The notes beneath the pieces were generated by a model, which saw only the letters and a list, made by a program, of their open reading frames with translations, searched no databases and had not been told where the DNA came from. The position numbers and the translations under genes were made by a program. From an uncultured Selenomonadales bacterium (GTDB lineage: Bacteria > Bacillota > Negativicutes > Acidaminococcales > Acidaminococcaceae): a stretch of DNA of 55,361 bases. Shown piece by piece: positions 16,243 to 26,619 of the stretch (position 1 is its first letter; every line of letters begins with the position of its first letter). The stretch covers positions 1 to 55,361 of the forward strand of contig ONEW01000012.1 of assembly GCA_900316935.1 (NCBI GenBank). Direction: 5' to 3'.

Positions 16243-17706
16243 TCAGTCGTCGTAGTCGAGGGTGCTGTCGTAGAGTTTCTTGACTTCTTTGGAAGGTTCC
16301 TTCGTCAGGAGGGTCACGATGACGGCGGCAACGAGGCTGCAGAAGAAGCCCGGTGCCAGTTCGTAGATGCCCGTGCTGCTCAGGAACGTGAACCAGGCGA
16401 TGTCGACGACGGCGCCGACGACGATGCCCGTTACGGCGCCATGGAAGTTGAAGCGGCGCCAGAAGAGGCTCAGCAGGATGGTCGGCCCGAAGGCGGCACC
16501 GAAGATGCCCCAGGCGTTCGTGACAAGGGCCATGATGGAACCGGAATCAGGAGCCGACGCAATCAGGACGGAGACGACGGCGATGGCCAGCACGACGAGA
16601 CGGCCGGCCCACAGCATTTCCTTGTCGCTGGCCTTGTTTTTGCGGAAGACCGGTTTATAGACATCGCTGGCGAACGCGGAAGCGGCGGAGAGCAGCTGGC
16701 TGTCCGCGGTGCTCATGGAAGCCGCCAGGACGGCGGAAAGCAGGATGCCGGACATGACGCTCGGGAAGATGATGCGCACCATGTTGACGAAGACCAGGGA
16801 ATCTTTCGTGACGGTTTCGTCCAGGCCCAGGAAGAGGCGGCCGACGACGCCGACGATGGTGGCGAAGAGCAGGATCAGGAACGTCCAGGTGATGCCGATG
16901 GCTGCGGATTTGCGCATGTCATGCTGCGACCTGATGGACATGAAGCGGATGATGATGTGGGGCATGCCGAAGTAGCCCAGGCCCCAGGCCAGGCCGGAAA
17001 CGATTTCGCGCCAGTCCCGCATGGGGTTCCAGTAGCTGACGGGAATCGAGGCAGCGGCCGATGTATCGATCATGGAGGCTGCGAAAATCGGCGCAATCAG
17101 AAGGGCGCCGAGAATCATCATGCCTTGGAAGAAGTCCGTCCAGCAGACAGCGGAAAAACCGCCGAGGAAGGTGTAGCTGACGATGATGCAGGCGCCGAGG
17201 TACATGGCCAGGGTGGCGTCCATGCCGATGACTGTGTGGAACAGGGTTCCGCAGGCCTTCATGCTGGAGGCCGAGTAAATGGTGTAGGCGATGAGGAAGA
17301 CGATGGCGCAGATGACCTGCAGCACCTTGGAATTTTCCTTGAAGCGGTTTGTCAGGTACTGGGGAATGGTGATCGAATCATTGGCTACGATGGAGAACCG
17401 GCGCAGACGCGGTGCTTCCAGGATCCAGCTGATGGAGTAGCCCAGTGCCAGGCCGACGGAAATCCACACCTGGCCGAGACCCAGCGCGTAAATGGAAGTG
17501 GGCAGGCCCATGAGGACCCAGGCGCTCATGTCGGAAGCCCCGGCGGACAGGGCCGCGACCCAAGGGCCCATCTGGCGGCCGCCGAGGAAGTAGGTCTTTT
17601 CCCCGCCTCCCTTGCTCTTGAAGAAGAAGTACACGCCGATACCCAGCATGAACAGCAGGTATACGATGAAGACGATGACTTCGGAAAAATCCATGGTTGT
17701 ATTCAT
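16243..17706 (-). CDS. putP: sodium/proline symporter, SSS family
   Basis: This 487-residue integral membrane protein has about 13 hydrophobic segments and belongs to the sodium:solute symporter family; it would import proline with Na+. The stretch near residues 52-70 reads GASDMSAWVLMGLPTS, the PutP hallmark in the second membrane segment, followed by the long cytoplasmic EAPRLRRFS region. LLSAVLAASMSTADSQLLSA near 320-340 contains the conserved Ser/Thr sodium-site residues. Start at 17706 has GAGGGGC upstream. Promoter at 17761-17789 on the same strand. Proline is the most likely substrate; pantothenate or other SSS substrates are less likely. Confidence 0.9.
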   Translation of the reverse strand: MNTTMDFSEVIVFIVYLLFMLGIGVYFFFKSKGGGEKTYFLGGRQMGPWVAALSAGASDMSAWVLMGLPTSIYALGLGQVWISVGLALGYSISWILEAPRLRRFSIVANDSITIPQYLTNRFKENSKVLQVICAIVFLIAYTIYSASSMKACGTLFHTVIGMDATLAMYLGACIIVSYTFLGGFSAVCWTDFFQGMMILGALLIAPIFAASMIDTSAAASIPVSYWNPMRDWREIVSGLAWGLGYFGMPHIIIRFMSIRSQHDMRKSAAIGITWTFLILLFATIVGVVGRLFLGLDETVTKDSLVFVNMVRIIFPSVMSGILLSAVLAASMSTADSQLLSAASAFASDVYKPVFRKNKASDKEMLWAGRLVVLAIAVVSVLIASAPDSGSIMALVTNAWGIFGAAFGPTILLSLFWRRFNFHGAVTGIVVGAVVDIAWFTFLSSTGIYELAPGFFCSLVAAVIVTLLTKEPSKEVKKLYDSTLDYDD

Positions 17707-17760
17707 AATGATTGCCCCTCATACCATATTCTGTTGCAGGATAATATTAAAGATAACAAT

Positions 17761-17789
17761 ATAATATAATAAAATCCGGAAATTGGCAA
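17761..17789 (-). promoter_or_regulatory. promoter for the putP-type gene
   Basis: On the minus strand TTGCCA (17789-17784), 17-base spacer and TATTAT (17766-17761), in a very AT-rich stretch (17735-17775). Confidence 0.65.
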
Positions 17790-17802
17790 CATGGTGTAAC
17801 GG

Positions 17803-17832
17803 TTGACGGACAAGGAACCGGTAGAGTATAAT
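17803..17832 (+). promoter_or_regulatory. promoter for the DUF1934-argS unit
   Basis: TTGACG (17803-17808), an 18-base spacer and TATAAT (17827-17832). It is divergent from the putP-type promoter, the two -35 elements being only 13 bases apart. Confidence 0.75.
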
Positions 17833-17856
17833 ATATCAAGTTATTTTTGGAATAGC

Positions 17857-17905
17857 AGAGCTGATTCCCTTATCGGACGAAGGATGGATCAGCTCTCCTT
17901 TGTTT
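17857..17905 (+). promoter_or_regulatory. leader hairpin upstream of the DUF1934 gene
   Basis: AGAGCTGAT (17857-17865) pairs with ATCAGCTCT (17888-17896), extended by CC/GG past a bulged T, and is followed by TCCTTTGTTT. It lies between promoter and gene, so it may attenuate transcription or protect the 5' end. It lacks the conserved pieces of a T-box leader. Confidence 0.4.
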
Positions 17906-17935
17906 ATGGGATGTTCAGGGAAGGTTCGGTCCATC

Positions 17936-18346
17936 ATGGAGGCACGTATCCGCGTATACAGCGAAGTGAAGAACGGGACGTCCGTCAACCGCTCCAATGT
18001 CGATACGGTGGGGCTGTTCACGGAACGGAACGGCTCTTTCTATGCCCGCTACGACGAACCGGAAGGGTCGGATCTGGCCGGCTGCACGACGACCGTCAAG
18101 TGGGGCGCCGGTACCGTCACGATTCTGCGTACGCGGCCTTATGGGCTGCGGGAGGAGTTCGAACAGGGACGGACTTTCGAGACGACGTACCACACGCCGT
18201 ACCTGGATATTCCACTGCGCATCCGCACGCGGCGTCTGGCCGTGTTCCGCAAAGGACGGGGCTGGACAATCCGCCTCCGCTACGATTCGGAGTTGGGCGG
18301 CGAAGCGGGCCGCATCGAAGTCACGGTGGAGGTGGAGCCTGTATAG
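17936..18346 (+). CDS. DUF1934 (YwiB-like) beta-barrel protein
   Basis: This 136-residue protein starts MEARIRVYSEVKNG and continues as alternating beta strands, matching the DUF1934/YwiB family of small calycin-like barrels with no proven function. Its place directly before argS is the same as ywiB-argS in Bacillus (recalled), which strengthens the call. ATG at 17936 is preceded by GGGAAGG at slightly long spacing; an in-frame ATG at 17900 lies inside the leader and is less likely. A longer frame beginning at 17803 overlaps it in another phase and is only a shadow. Confidence 0.8.
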   Translation: MEARIRVYSEVKNGTSVNRSNVDTVGLFTERNGSFYARYDEPEGSDLAGCTTTVKWGAGTVTILRTRPYGLREEFEQGRTFETTYHTPYLDIPLRIRTRRLAVFRKGRGWTIRLRYDSELGGEAGRIEVTVEVEPV

Positions 18347-18359
18347 CGGCAGGTTCCGG

Positions 18360-18389
18360 TTGAAGCAGGACCGCGGAAATTAGTATAAT
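18360..18389 (+). promoter_or_regulatory. promoter for argS
   Basis: TTGAAG (18360-18365), 18-base spacer, TATAAT (18384-18389). Just after it, two imperfect direct repeats (GAGTTAACCAGTT and GAGTTAATCAGTC) occupy about 18399-18424; their role is unknown. Confidence 0.65.
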
Positions 18390-18475
18390 GAAATGATTTG
18401 AGTTAACCAGTTGAGTTAATCAGTCCAACAGGGAAGGCCTGCCGGCCAGGTCTTCCGGAATTTCAGGAGGAAACC

Positions 18476-20134
18476 GTGGATATCAAGATGATTCTGGCTG
18501 AGGCCATCCAGGCAGCAGCGAAAAAAGCCATAGCGGAAGGTGTCGTGCAAGACGGCGCCCTGCCCGAAGTACAACTCGAGGTACCGCCGAAGAAGGAGTT
18601 CGGCGATTTTGCCAGCAACTTCGCCATGCAGTCCGCCCGTACGCTGCACTGCAACCCCCGTATCGTGGCGGCGTACGTTTCGGAGCATCTGGACTGCCCC
18701 TACGTGGATAAAGTGGAAATTGCCGGACCGGGTTTCCTGAACTTCTTTCTGAAACCGGACTGGATGTACGACATGTTCGCCCATATCGTGGAAGCGGGCG
18801 AAAGCTACGGGAATCTGCCGAAGGCGTCCGGCGAGAAGATCCAGCTGGAGTTCGTCAGCGCCAACCCGACAGGACCGCTGCACGTGGGGCACGGCCGCGG
18901 CGCGGCCGTGGGCAGCTCCCTGGCGGCCCTGCTCAAGGCCGCCGGCTACGATGTGGAACGGGAATACTACATCAATGACGCCGGCAACCAGATGAACAAC
19001 CTGGCCCGTTCGGTCAACGCGCGCTACCTGGAACTGCTGGGCAAACCCTGTGAATTTCCCGAAGACGGCTACCACGGCCACGATATCGTGGAAACGGCGG
19101 AACGCATCATCAAAAAGTACGGCGGCAAGTACCTGCAGATGGACGAGGCCGACCGGCTGGAAGAATTCAAGACCCTGGCCTACAAGGAAAAGCTGGAGGC
19201 CCTGAAGGAGGACCTGGAACGTTTCAATGTCCACTTCGATGTGTGGTTCAGCGAAAAGACGCTGCATGAAGCAGGCAAGATCAGGGAAGCCTGCGACTTT
19301 CTGAAAGCCAAAGGCTGGGCCTACGAAAAAGGCGGCGCCCTGTGGCTGAAATCGACGGAATTCGGCGATGACAAAGACCGTGTCGTCATCCGTGACAACG
19401 GCGTGCCGACCTATTTTGCGGCCGATATCGCCTACCATACGGACAAATTCCAGCGTGGCTTCGACCGCGTCATCAACCTGTGGGGAGCCGACCACCACGG
19501 CTATATCGCCCGCATGAAGGCCGCCATGCAGTGCATGGGTTACAAGCCGGAGCAGCTGGAAATCCTGATCCTGCAGATGGTCCGCCTGATCCGCGACGGC
19601 GAGGAAGTCAAGATGTCCAAACGCACGGGCCAGACCGTGACGCTGAATGAATTGATTGACGAAGTCGGCACCGACGCGGCGCGCTTCTTCTTCGTCATGC
19701 GCTCCATTGACAGCCAGCTCGATTTTGACCTCGACCTGGCCAAAAAGAAGTCCAACGATAACCCCGTGTTCTACGTGCAGTACGCCCACGCCCGCATCTG
19801 CAGCATCCTGCGGCAGGTGGCGGAAGCCGGCATCTCCGTCGAAGGGAAGGGCAGGTACACGCTGCTCACGCATCCGGCTGAAGTCGACCTCATCAAGAAG
19901 CTCGGCGAATATCCGGAACTGATTGCCACGGCGGCCCGCGAGCGGGCCGTGCAGATGGTGGCACACTACGTATACGAACTGGCCGGCCTGTTCCATACGG
20001 CCTACAACCAGTGCCGGATCCTGGGCGTCGAGCCGGACCTGCAACAGGCCCGCCTGGCCCTGGTCCTTGCCGTCGGCCATGTTGTGCGTCATGCCCTGGG
20101 CATCCTGGGTGTTTCCGCACCGGAAAAGATGTAA
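18476..20134 (+). CDS. argS: arginyl-tRNA synthetase
   Basis: This 552-residue class I synthetase charges tRNA-Arg. The HIGH motif appears as HVGHG (about residue 135) within NPTGPLHVGHGRGAA, and the KMSKS loop as VKMSKRTGQ (about 378). An N-terminal additional domain precedes the catalytic core and a DALR-type anticodon-binding domain ends the protein. The start is GTG at 18476, set by AGGAGG five bases upstream. It follows the DUF1934 gene but also has its own promoter. The tRNA-Arg(CCU) at 7676 is one of its substrates. Confidence 0.97.
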   Translation: MDIKMILAEAIQAAAKKAIAEGVVQDGALPEVQLEVPPKKEFGDFASNFAMQSARTLHCNPRIVAAYVSEHLDCPYVDKVEIAGPGFLNFFLKPDWMYDMFAHIVEAGESYGNLPKASGEKIQLEFVSANPTGPLHVGHGRGAAVGSSLAALLKAAGYDVEREYYINDAGNQMNNLARSVNARYLELLGKPCEFPEDGYHGHDIVETAERIIKKYGGKYLQMDEADRLEEFKTLAYKEKLEALKEDLERFNVHFDVWFSEKTLHEAGKIREACDFLKAKGWAYEKGGALWLKSTEFGDDKDRVVIRDNGVPTYFAADIAYHTDKFQRGFDRVINLWGADHHGYIARMKAAMQCMGYKPEQLEILILQMVRLIRDGEEVKMSKRTGQTVTLNELIDEVGTDAARFFFVMRSIDSQLDFDLDLAKKKSNDNPVFYVQYAHARICSILRQVAEAGISVEGKGRYTLLTHPAEVDLIKKLGEYPELIATAARERAVQMVAHYVYELAGLFHTAYNQCRILGVEPDLQQARLALVLAVGHVVRHALGILGVSAPEKM

Positions 20135-20181
20135 CCGTGGATTCCTTCCGCAAAGGCAGGGAAGCAGGGGTGAAATTATCC

Positions 20182-20209
20182 TTGTGTTTCCCCGGAATTC
20201 CTTTATAAT
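20182..20209 (+). promoter_or_regulatory. promoter for pyrG
   Basis: TTGTGT (20182-20187), 16-base spacer and TATAAT (20204-20209). Confidence 0.65.
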
Positions 20210-20245
20210 TAAGATGAATTATTTTGTTTTCGAGACGTTTCATGA

Positions 20246-21916
<1,671 letters not shown>

Positions 21917-21961
21917 GCGGCTGCAAAGCGGACAAATCAACAATGACGGAGAAAAATCTGG

Positions 21962-21998
21962 AGCAGAAGACCCGAAAGGGTTTCTGCTCTTTCTTTTA
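21962..21998 (+). terminator. Rho-independent terminator of pyrG
   Basis: AGCAGAA pairs with TTCTGCT, with an inner ACCC-GAAA-GGGT stem-loop, followed by CTTTCTTTT. Confidence 0.9.
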
Positions 21999-22027
21999 TT
22001 GCGGAAAATACACAAAAGTGAGATAAT
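21999..22027 (+). promoter_or_regulatory. promoter for glpX
   Basis: TTGCGG (21999-22004), 17-base spacer and GATAAT (22022-22027), starting within the T-tract of the pyrG terminator. Confidence 0.55.
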
Positions 22028-22110
22028 TAAAGGGAATACAAGGACGTCCGTCCTTCCTTCGGCTTTATGTGAAATGATGGAAATACAAAGAGGAGAAAGG
22101 TGGTAAGCGA

Positions 22111-23073
22111 ATGAAAAGGGAACTTTCCATGGAATTTGTCCGTGTAACGGAAGAAGCAGCCATCGCCGCGGCCCGCAGCGTCGGCCGGGGTGACAAGAAC
22201 GGTACGGACGCGCTGGCCGTGGACGCCATGCGCAGCATGTTCGACACGGTGCATATTTCCGGTACGGTCGTCATCGGTGAAGGCGAACTGGACGAAGCCC
22301 CCATGTTGTATATCGGGGAACAAGTCGGTGCCGGCGGGGATGAAGTGGATATAGCCGTCGATCCGGTGGAAGGCACGAACCTGGTTGCCAAGGGGCAGAA
22401 CGGAGCCATCGCCGTCATCGCCATCGCCCCGAAGGGCTGTCTGCTCCACGCACCGGACATGTATATGGAAAAAATCGCCGTCGGCCCCCGTGCCAAGGGC
22501 TGCATCGACATCAACGCACCGGTGGAGGAAAACCTGGCCCGCGTTGCCAAAGCCTTGAAGCGCAATATCAACGACGTCACGGTCGTCGTCCTGGACCGGC
22601 CGCGCCATGCCGAACTGATTGAGCGCATCCGCAAGGCCGGCGCCCGCATCCAGCTCATTACGGACGGCGATGTGAGCCCTATCGTCAATGCTGCCATCGA
22701 AGGCACGGGTGTGCATATGTACATCGGCAAGGGCGGCGCCCCTGAAGGCGTGCTGGGCGCGGCAGCCCTGAAATGCCTGGGCGGCGACATGCAGGCCCGG
22801 CTGTGCCCGGAGAGCGAGGACCAGCTGGCCCGCTGCCACAAGATGGGCATCAAGGACGTGCACCAGGTCCTGACCATTGCCGACATGGTCAAGGGCGACG
22901 ACTGCATGTTCACGGCTACGGCCATCACGGACAGCCAGCTGTTGCAGGGCGTGCGCTTCTTTGGCGGCGGCGTGCGCACCCACACGGTGTCCATGCGTTA
23001 CAAGACCGGCACGGTCCGTTTTGTCGATGCCGTACACCGTCTCGATGTGGACAATTTCTCCGTCAAACTGTAA
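22111..23073 (+). CDS. glpX: fructose-1,6-bisphosphatase, class II
   Basis: This 320-residue metal-dependent phosphatase removes the 1-phosphate from fructose 1,6-bisphosphate in gluconeogenesis. GlpX landmarks are GEGELDEAPMLYIGE (metal-site acidic residues, about 56-70), DPVEGTNLVAKG (about 86-97), TDGDVSP and GGAPEGVL in the second half. ATG at 22111 follows AGGAGAAAGGTGG. The length equals typical GlpX proteins. It is a single gene with its own promoter; no clear terminator follows until the hairpin at 23180. Confidence 0.95.
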   Translation: MKRELSMEFVRVTEEAAIAAARSVGRGDKNGTDALAVDAMRSMFDTVHISGTVVIGEGELDEAPMLYIGEQVGAGGDEVDIAVDPVEGTNLVAKGQNGAIAVIAIAPKGCLLHAPDMYMEKIAVGPRAKGCIDINAPVEENLARVAKALKRNINDVTVVVLDRPRHAELIERIRKAGARIQLITDGDVSPIVNAAIEGTGVHMYIGKGGAPEGVLGAAALKCLGGDMQARLCPESEDQLARCHKMGIKDVHQVLTIADMVKGDDCMFTATAITDSQLLQGVRFFGGGVRTHTVSMRYKTGTVRFVDAVHRLDVDNFSVKL

Positions 23074-23151
23074 CGACAGAAATCTTTTAAGGAAAATGGT
23101 GCAACCCTTCCGTAAAACTTTAGCAGAACGCTATGCTGCAACAGAAATTTT

Positions 23152-23160
23152 TGCTATAAT
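23152..23160 (+). promoter_or_regulatory. extended -10 promoter upstream of mfd
   Basis: TGCTATAAT matches the extended -10 consensus. A terminator-like hairpin begins only about 20 bases after it. Confidence 0.5.
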
Positions 23161-23179
23161 GTAATATGTCATAACCAGA

Positions 23180-23210
23180 AGAGGTCATGGACTATTCCTG
23201 ACCTCTTTTT
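23180..23210 (+). terminator. Rho-independent terminator or attenuator before mfd
   Basis: AGAGGTCA (23180-23187) pairs with TGACCTCT (23199-23206), followed by T-rich sequence. It can end glpX transcripts and would also cut short any transcript begun at 23152-23160. Confidence 0.85.
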
Positions 23211-23248
23211 GTGGTTTACATTTTACTGATTTGAGGAATTCCAATTCT

Positions 23249-26200
23249 ATGAGAGACCAAATCCTTGCTCTGGTGGCCGCCGTCCGGGAAACCCGGGAGG
23301 CCGCCGCCTTATGCTGCAACCATAAAGGGGTGGCGTTGTCCGGCCTGGATGGCACGGCGAAGCCAGTCTTCCTGGCGGCCCTCCGCTCCCTGGTGGAGAC
23401 GGCGGGCACGCTGGTTTTCGTTGTGTCCGGACGGGACGCCGTGCGCGAATACCGACAGGCCTTGTCGTGGCTGTATCCCGACCTGCCCATGCAGGAACTG
23501 TATCCCGTGAACCTGCCGCGCGTGCAGGCGGAGACGCAGAACCTCGAAGTGCAGGCCGGCCGTGCCGCTGCCCTGCGCCTCATCCACAACGAGGAGGCCG
23601 GTATCGTGTTCGTGACGGCCGAGGCCTGGATGCAGCGCCTGCCCAATCCGGAAGGGTTCGCCAAAGGAACCCTGGAGATTGCGAAAGGCAAGGACTTCGA
23701 CCAGAGCGGGCTGATTGAAAAACTGACGGAAATAGGTTACGAACGGACCGATGAAGTGGACGCCATCGGTCAATTTTGCGTGCGTGGCGGAATCATGGAC
23801 ATCTTTCCCCTGAACAGCGACCGCCCCGTACGCCTGGAATGGTTTGACGAAACCGTGGACGATGTGCGCCCCTACGACCTGGACACGAAACGGTCCGTCG
23901 GAACCGTGGAGTCCGTGCGTGTGCTTCCGCTGCGCAAAGTGGGCGGGGACGAGGGGTACGGATCCAATCTGTTTGAATACGGCACCAAAGACACCCTTTT
24001 CGTCCTCGACGAACCAGCCCTTTTGCTGGAGACGGTGGAGCACCTGTACAAGGAGGCCGCCGATTTCCGGGGTGATGTATGGAGGCCGGAGGAGCTGGAA
24101 AGACAGGCGGAAGCAGCACAGGTCCTTGCCGTTTCGGCTCTGGAAGGGAACAAGTTCCCTTCTTACAGCCACCTCCAGGTGCCCGTGCGCCGGGCGTCCT
24201 CGTACAACCGCAGCATCAACCTGCTGGTCGAGGATCTGGGTAATCTTACGGCGGACGGCGTGACGCCCTACATCATGATGACGACGGCCCTGAAAGCCCG
24301 CAGTATCGCGGAAAACCTGCGGGAAAACGGCGTGCCGGCCCTGTGCCTGAACGATGAACCCGGAGAGCGGGGCAAAGCGAACTGCGGTGCCGGCGAACTC
24401 TTCAACGGGTTCCGGTTCTGGAACGAGGACTGGGTCCTGCTCACGGAAAACGACATTTACGGACTGCAGCGGCGCCACCGCTTCAAATCGAAGCATAAAG
24501 GGGCGCAGCTCCAGTATTTTACGGATATCAAGGGCGGCGACTATGTGGTGCACGATGTGCACGGCATCGGACGCTACATCGGTGTGGAAAACGTGGAGGT
24601 CGACGGCCTGCACCGCGACTACCTGCTGATCCAGTATGCTGGTACAGACCGGCTCTATGTGCCGGTGGACCAGGTCGGCCTGCTGCACAAATACGTGGGT
24701 GCCGAGGGCGTGACGCCGAAGCTGTCCAAGATGGGCGGCGCCGAATGGCGGCGCATGAAGAGCCGGGCTTCCACGGCGATTACGGCCCTGGCGGAGGAAC
24801 TGCTGCGCCTGTACGCCCAGCGCAGGATCACGAAAGGCTTTGCCTTTTCGCCGGATACGGAATTCCAAAAAGAGTTCGAAGAAAAGTTCCCTTACGAGGA
24901 AACGCCGGATCAGCTGAAGGCCATTGCGGAAATCAAGGCCGATATGGAAAAGCCGGTCCCCATGGACCGTCTGCTGTGTGGCGACGTGGGCTACGGCAAG
25001 ACCGAAGTGGCCCTGCGGGCGGCCTTCAAGGCCGTCATGGACGGCAAGCAGGTCGCCGTGCTGGTGCCGACGACCGTCCTGGCCCAGCAGCACTTGCTCA
25101 CGTTCCACGAACGGCTCGATCCCTTCGGTCTGCGCGTGGCTATGATCAGCCGTTTCGTGGCGGGCAAGGAAATGGACGATGTCCTGCGCAGACTGGCTGA
25201 AGGGAACGTGGACATCATCATCGGTACGCACCGCCTGCTCCAGTCTGACGTGGTGTTCCATGACCTGGGGCTGCTCATCATCGACGAGGAGCAGCGCTTT
25301 GGCGTGGCCCAGAAGGAAAAGATCAAGCAGTGGAAACAGGGCATCGATGTGCTGGCCCTTTCGGCTACGCCGATTCCGCGGACGCTGCACATGGCCCTCG
25401 TGAACACGCGGGACATGAGCGTCATCGAATCGCCGCCGGAGGACCGCCTGCCCGTGGAGACCTACGTGGCCGAATACAGTGACGGGATGGTCAAGGAAGC
25501 CCTGGAGCGGGAATTGCGCCGGGGCGGCCGCATCTACTACGTACACAACCGCATTTCCGGCCTGGCCTCCATCGCGGCGCGCCTGCGCAGGCTGGTGCCT
25601 GGCATCAAGATCCGGGTCGGCCATGGCCGCATGAGCGAAGAGGCCTTGGAAGATGCCATGATGGACTTTTACGAGGGACGCTGTGATGTGCTCCTGAGCA
25701 CAACCATCATCGAAAACGGCCTCGATGTCCCCATGGCGAACACGATCATCATCGAAGGGGCGGAAAACTTCGGCCTTTCGCAGCTGTATCAGATGCGCGG
25801 GCGTGTGGGGCGCTCATCCCGCCTGGCCTACGCCTATTTCACCTATAAAAAAGACAAGGTCCTGAGCGAGGTGGCTGCCAAGCGGCTTCAGGCCATCCGC
25901 GACTTTACGGAGCTGGGCGCGGGATTCAAGATCGCCATGCGCGACTTGGAAATCCGCGGTGCCGGCAACCTGCTGGGACCGCAGCAGCACGGCTACATTG
26001 CCGGTATCGGCTTTGCGGCTTACTGCGACATGTTGGAGCAGACCATCCGCCGGTTGCGCAATCATGGCAGGACGGAAGCCGTGGAGCCGGATCCGGTTCT
26101 GGAAATCCCGCTCAACGCCTATATCCCCGATGCCTATATCAGCAACCCCCGGTACAAGCTGGAACTGTACCGCCGCTTCGTGGATTTGCACTGGGGCGAT

Positions 26201-26527
26201 GCGGACAACCTCATGGACGAAATCATCGACCGGTTCGGCACGCCGCCGGAAGAGGTCGAGGAACTGTGGCACCTGGCCCAGGTCCGTGCCCTGTGCCGCC
26301 GCATCGGGATCCTCCGTATCAGCGTGCGCAGCGGGATGATCCGCATCATCTTCCTGCCCAAAGCGCGGGCTGACGGGGAGTATCTCATCGGGCTGGTGCA
26401 GCTTCACGCCGGGCGCATGCAGATGCATTACGACCCGAAGGGGAACTGGCTGACCTACCGTACGGCGGGCCTGGAGCTGGAACCGCTGACATGGCTGGAA
26501 AAGGAGTTGCCGAGGTGGATTGTATGA
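23249..26527 (+). CDS. mfd: transcription-repair coupling factor
   Basis: This 1092-residue ATP-dependent translocase removes RNA polymerase stalled at DNA lesions and recruits UvrA. In order it shows a UvrB-like N-terminal module (about 1-320), a CarD-like polymerase-interacting domain (GDYVVHDVHGIGRYIG, about 430-445), RecG-like motor domains with Walker A GDVGYGKTEVAL (about 578) and DEEQ (about 679), and a C-terminal TRCF domain. ATG at 23249 is preferred: GAGG lies upstream at 12-base spacing. A TTG at 23231 in frame coincides with that site. It is the first gene of the long housekeeping run. Confidence 0.95.
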   Translation: MRDQILALVAAVRETREAAALCCNHKGVALSGLDGTAKPVFLAALRSLVETAGTLVFVVSGRDAVREYRQALSWLYPDLPMQELYPVNLPRVQAETQNLEVQAGRAAALRLIHNEEAGIVFVTAEAWMQRLPNPEGFAKGTLEIAKGKDFDQSGLIEKLTEIGYERTDEVDAIGQFCVRGGIMDIFPLNSDRPVRLEWFDETVDDVRPYDLDTKRSVGTVESVRVLPLRKVGGDEGYGSNLFEYGTKDTLFVLDEPALLLETVEHLYKEAADFRGDVWRPEELERQAEAAQVLAVSALEGNKFPSYSHLQVPVRRASSYNRSINLLVEDLGNLTADGVTPYIMMTTALKARSIAENLRENGVPALCLNDEPGERGKANCGAGELFNGFRFWNEDWVLLTENDIYGLQRRHRFKSKHKGAQLQYFTDIKGGDYVVHDVHGIGRYIGVENVEVDGLHRDYLLIQYAGTDRLYVPVDQVGLLHKYVGAEGVTPKLSKMGGAEWRRMKSRASTAITALAEELLRLYAQRRITKGFAFSPDTEFQKEFEEKFPYEETPDQLKAIAEIKADMEKPVPMDRLLCGDVGYGKTEVALRAAFKAVMDGKQVAVLVPTTVLAQQHLLTFHERLDPFGLRVAMISRFVAGKEMDDVLRRLAEGNVDIIIGTHRLLQSDVVFHDLGLLIIDEEQRFGVAQKEKIKQWKQGIDVLALSATPIPRTLHMALVNTRDMSVIESPPEDRLPVETYVAEYSDGMVKEALERELRRGGRIYYVHNRISGLASIAARLRRLVPGIKIRVGHGRMSEEALEDAMMDFYEGRCDVLLSTTIIENGLDVPMANTIIIEGAENFGLSQLYQMRGRVGRSSRLAYAYFTYKKDKVLSEVAAKRLQAIRDFTELGAGFKIAMRDLEIRGAGNLLGPQQHGYIAGIGFAAYCDMLEQTIRRLRNHGRTEAVEPDPVLEIPLNAYIPDAYISNPRYKLELYRRFVDLHWGDADNLMDEIIDRFGTPPEEVEELWHLAQVRALCRRIGILRISVRSGMIRIIFLPKARADGEYLIGLVQLHAGRMQMHYDPKGNWLTYRTAGLELEPLTWLEKELPRWIV

Positions 26528-26619
26528 CGACAGTCCCCGGTTGCGGGTGCTTGTGGGCGTTTCCCCTTGTCACATTTGACAATATACTGTCTTCATTTTC
26601 GTTGTAAGGAGCGATTCCG

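Noticed and set aside
17803..18363. Alternative 186-codon frame over the DUF1934 gene
   Set aside because: It starts at the promoter -35, lacks an SD and has a composition unlike a protein; the DUF1934 frame inside it has family support.
17833..18475. T-box leader upstream of DUF1934-argS
   Set aside because: Aminoacyl-tRNA synthetase genes in Firmicutes often have one, but the conserved T-box sequence and specifier-loop stem are not found; only a simple hairpin is present.
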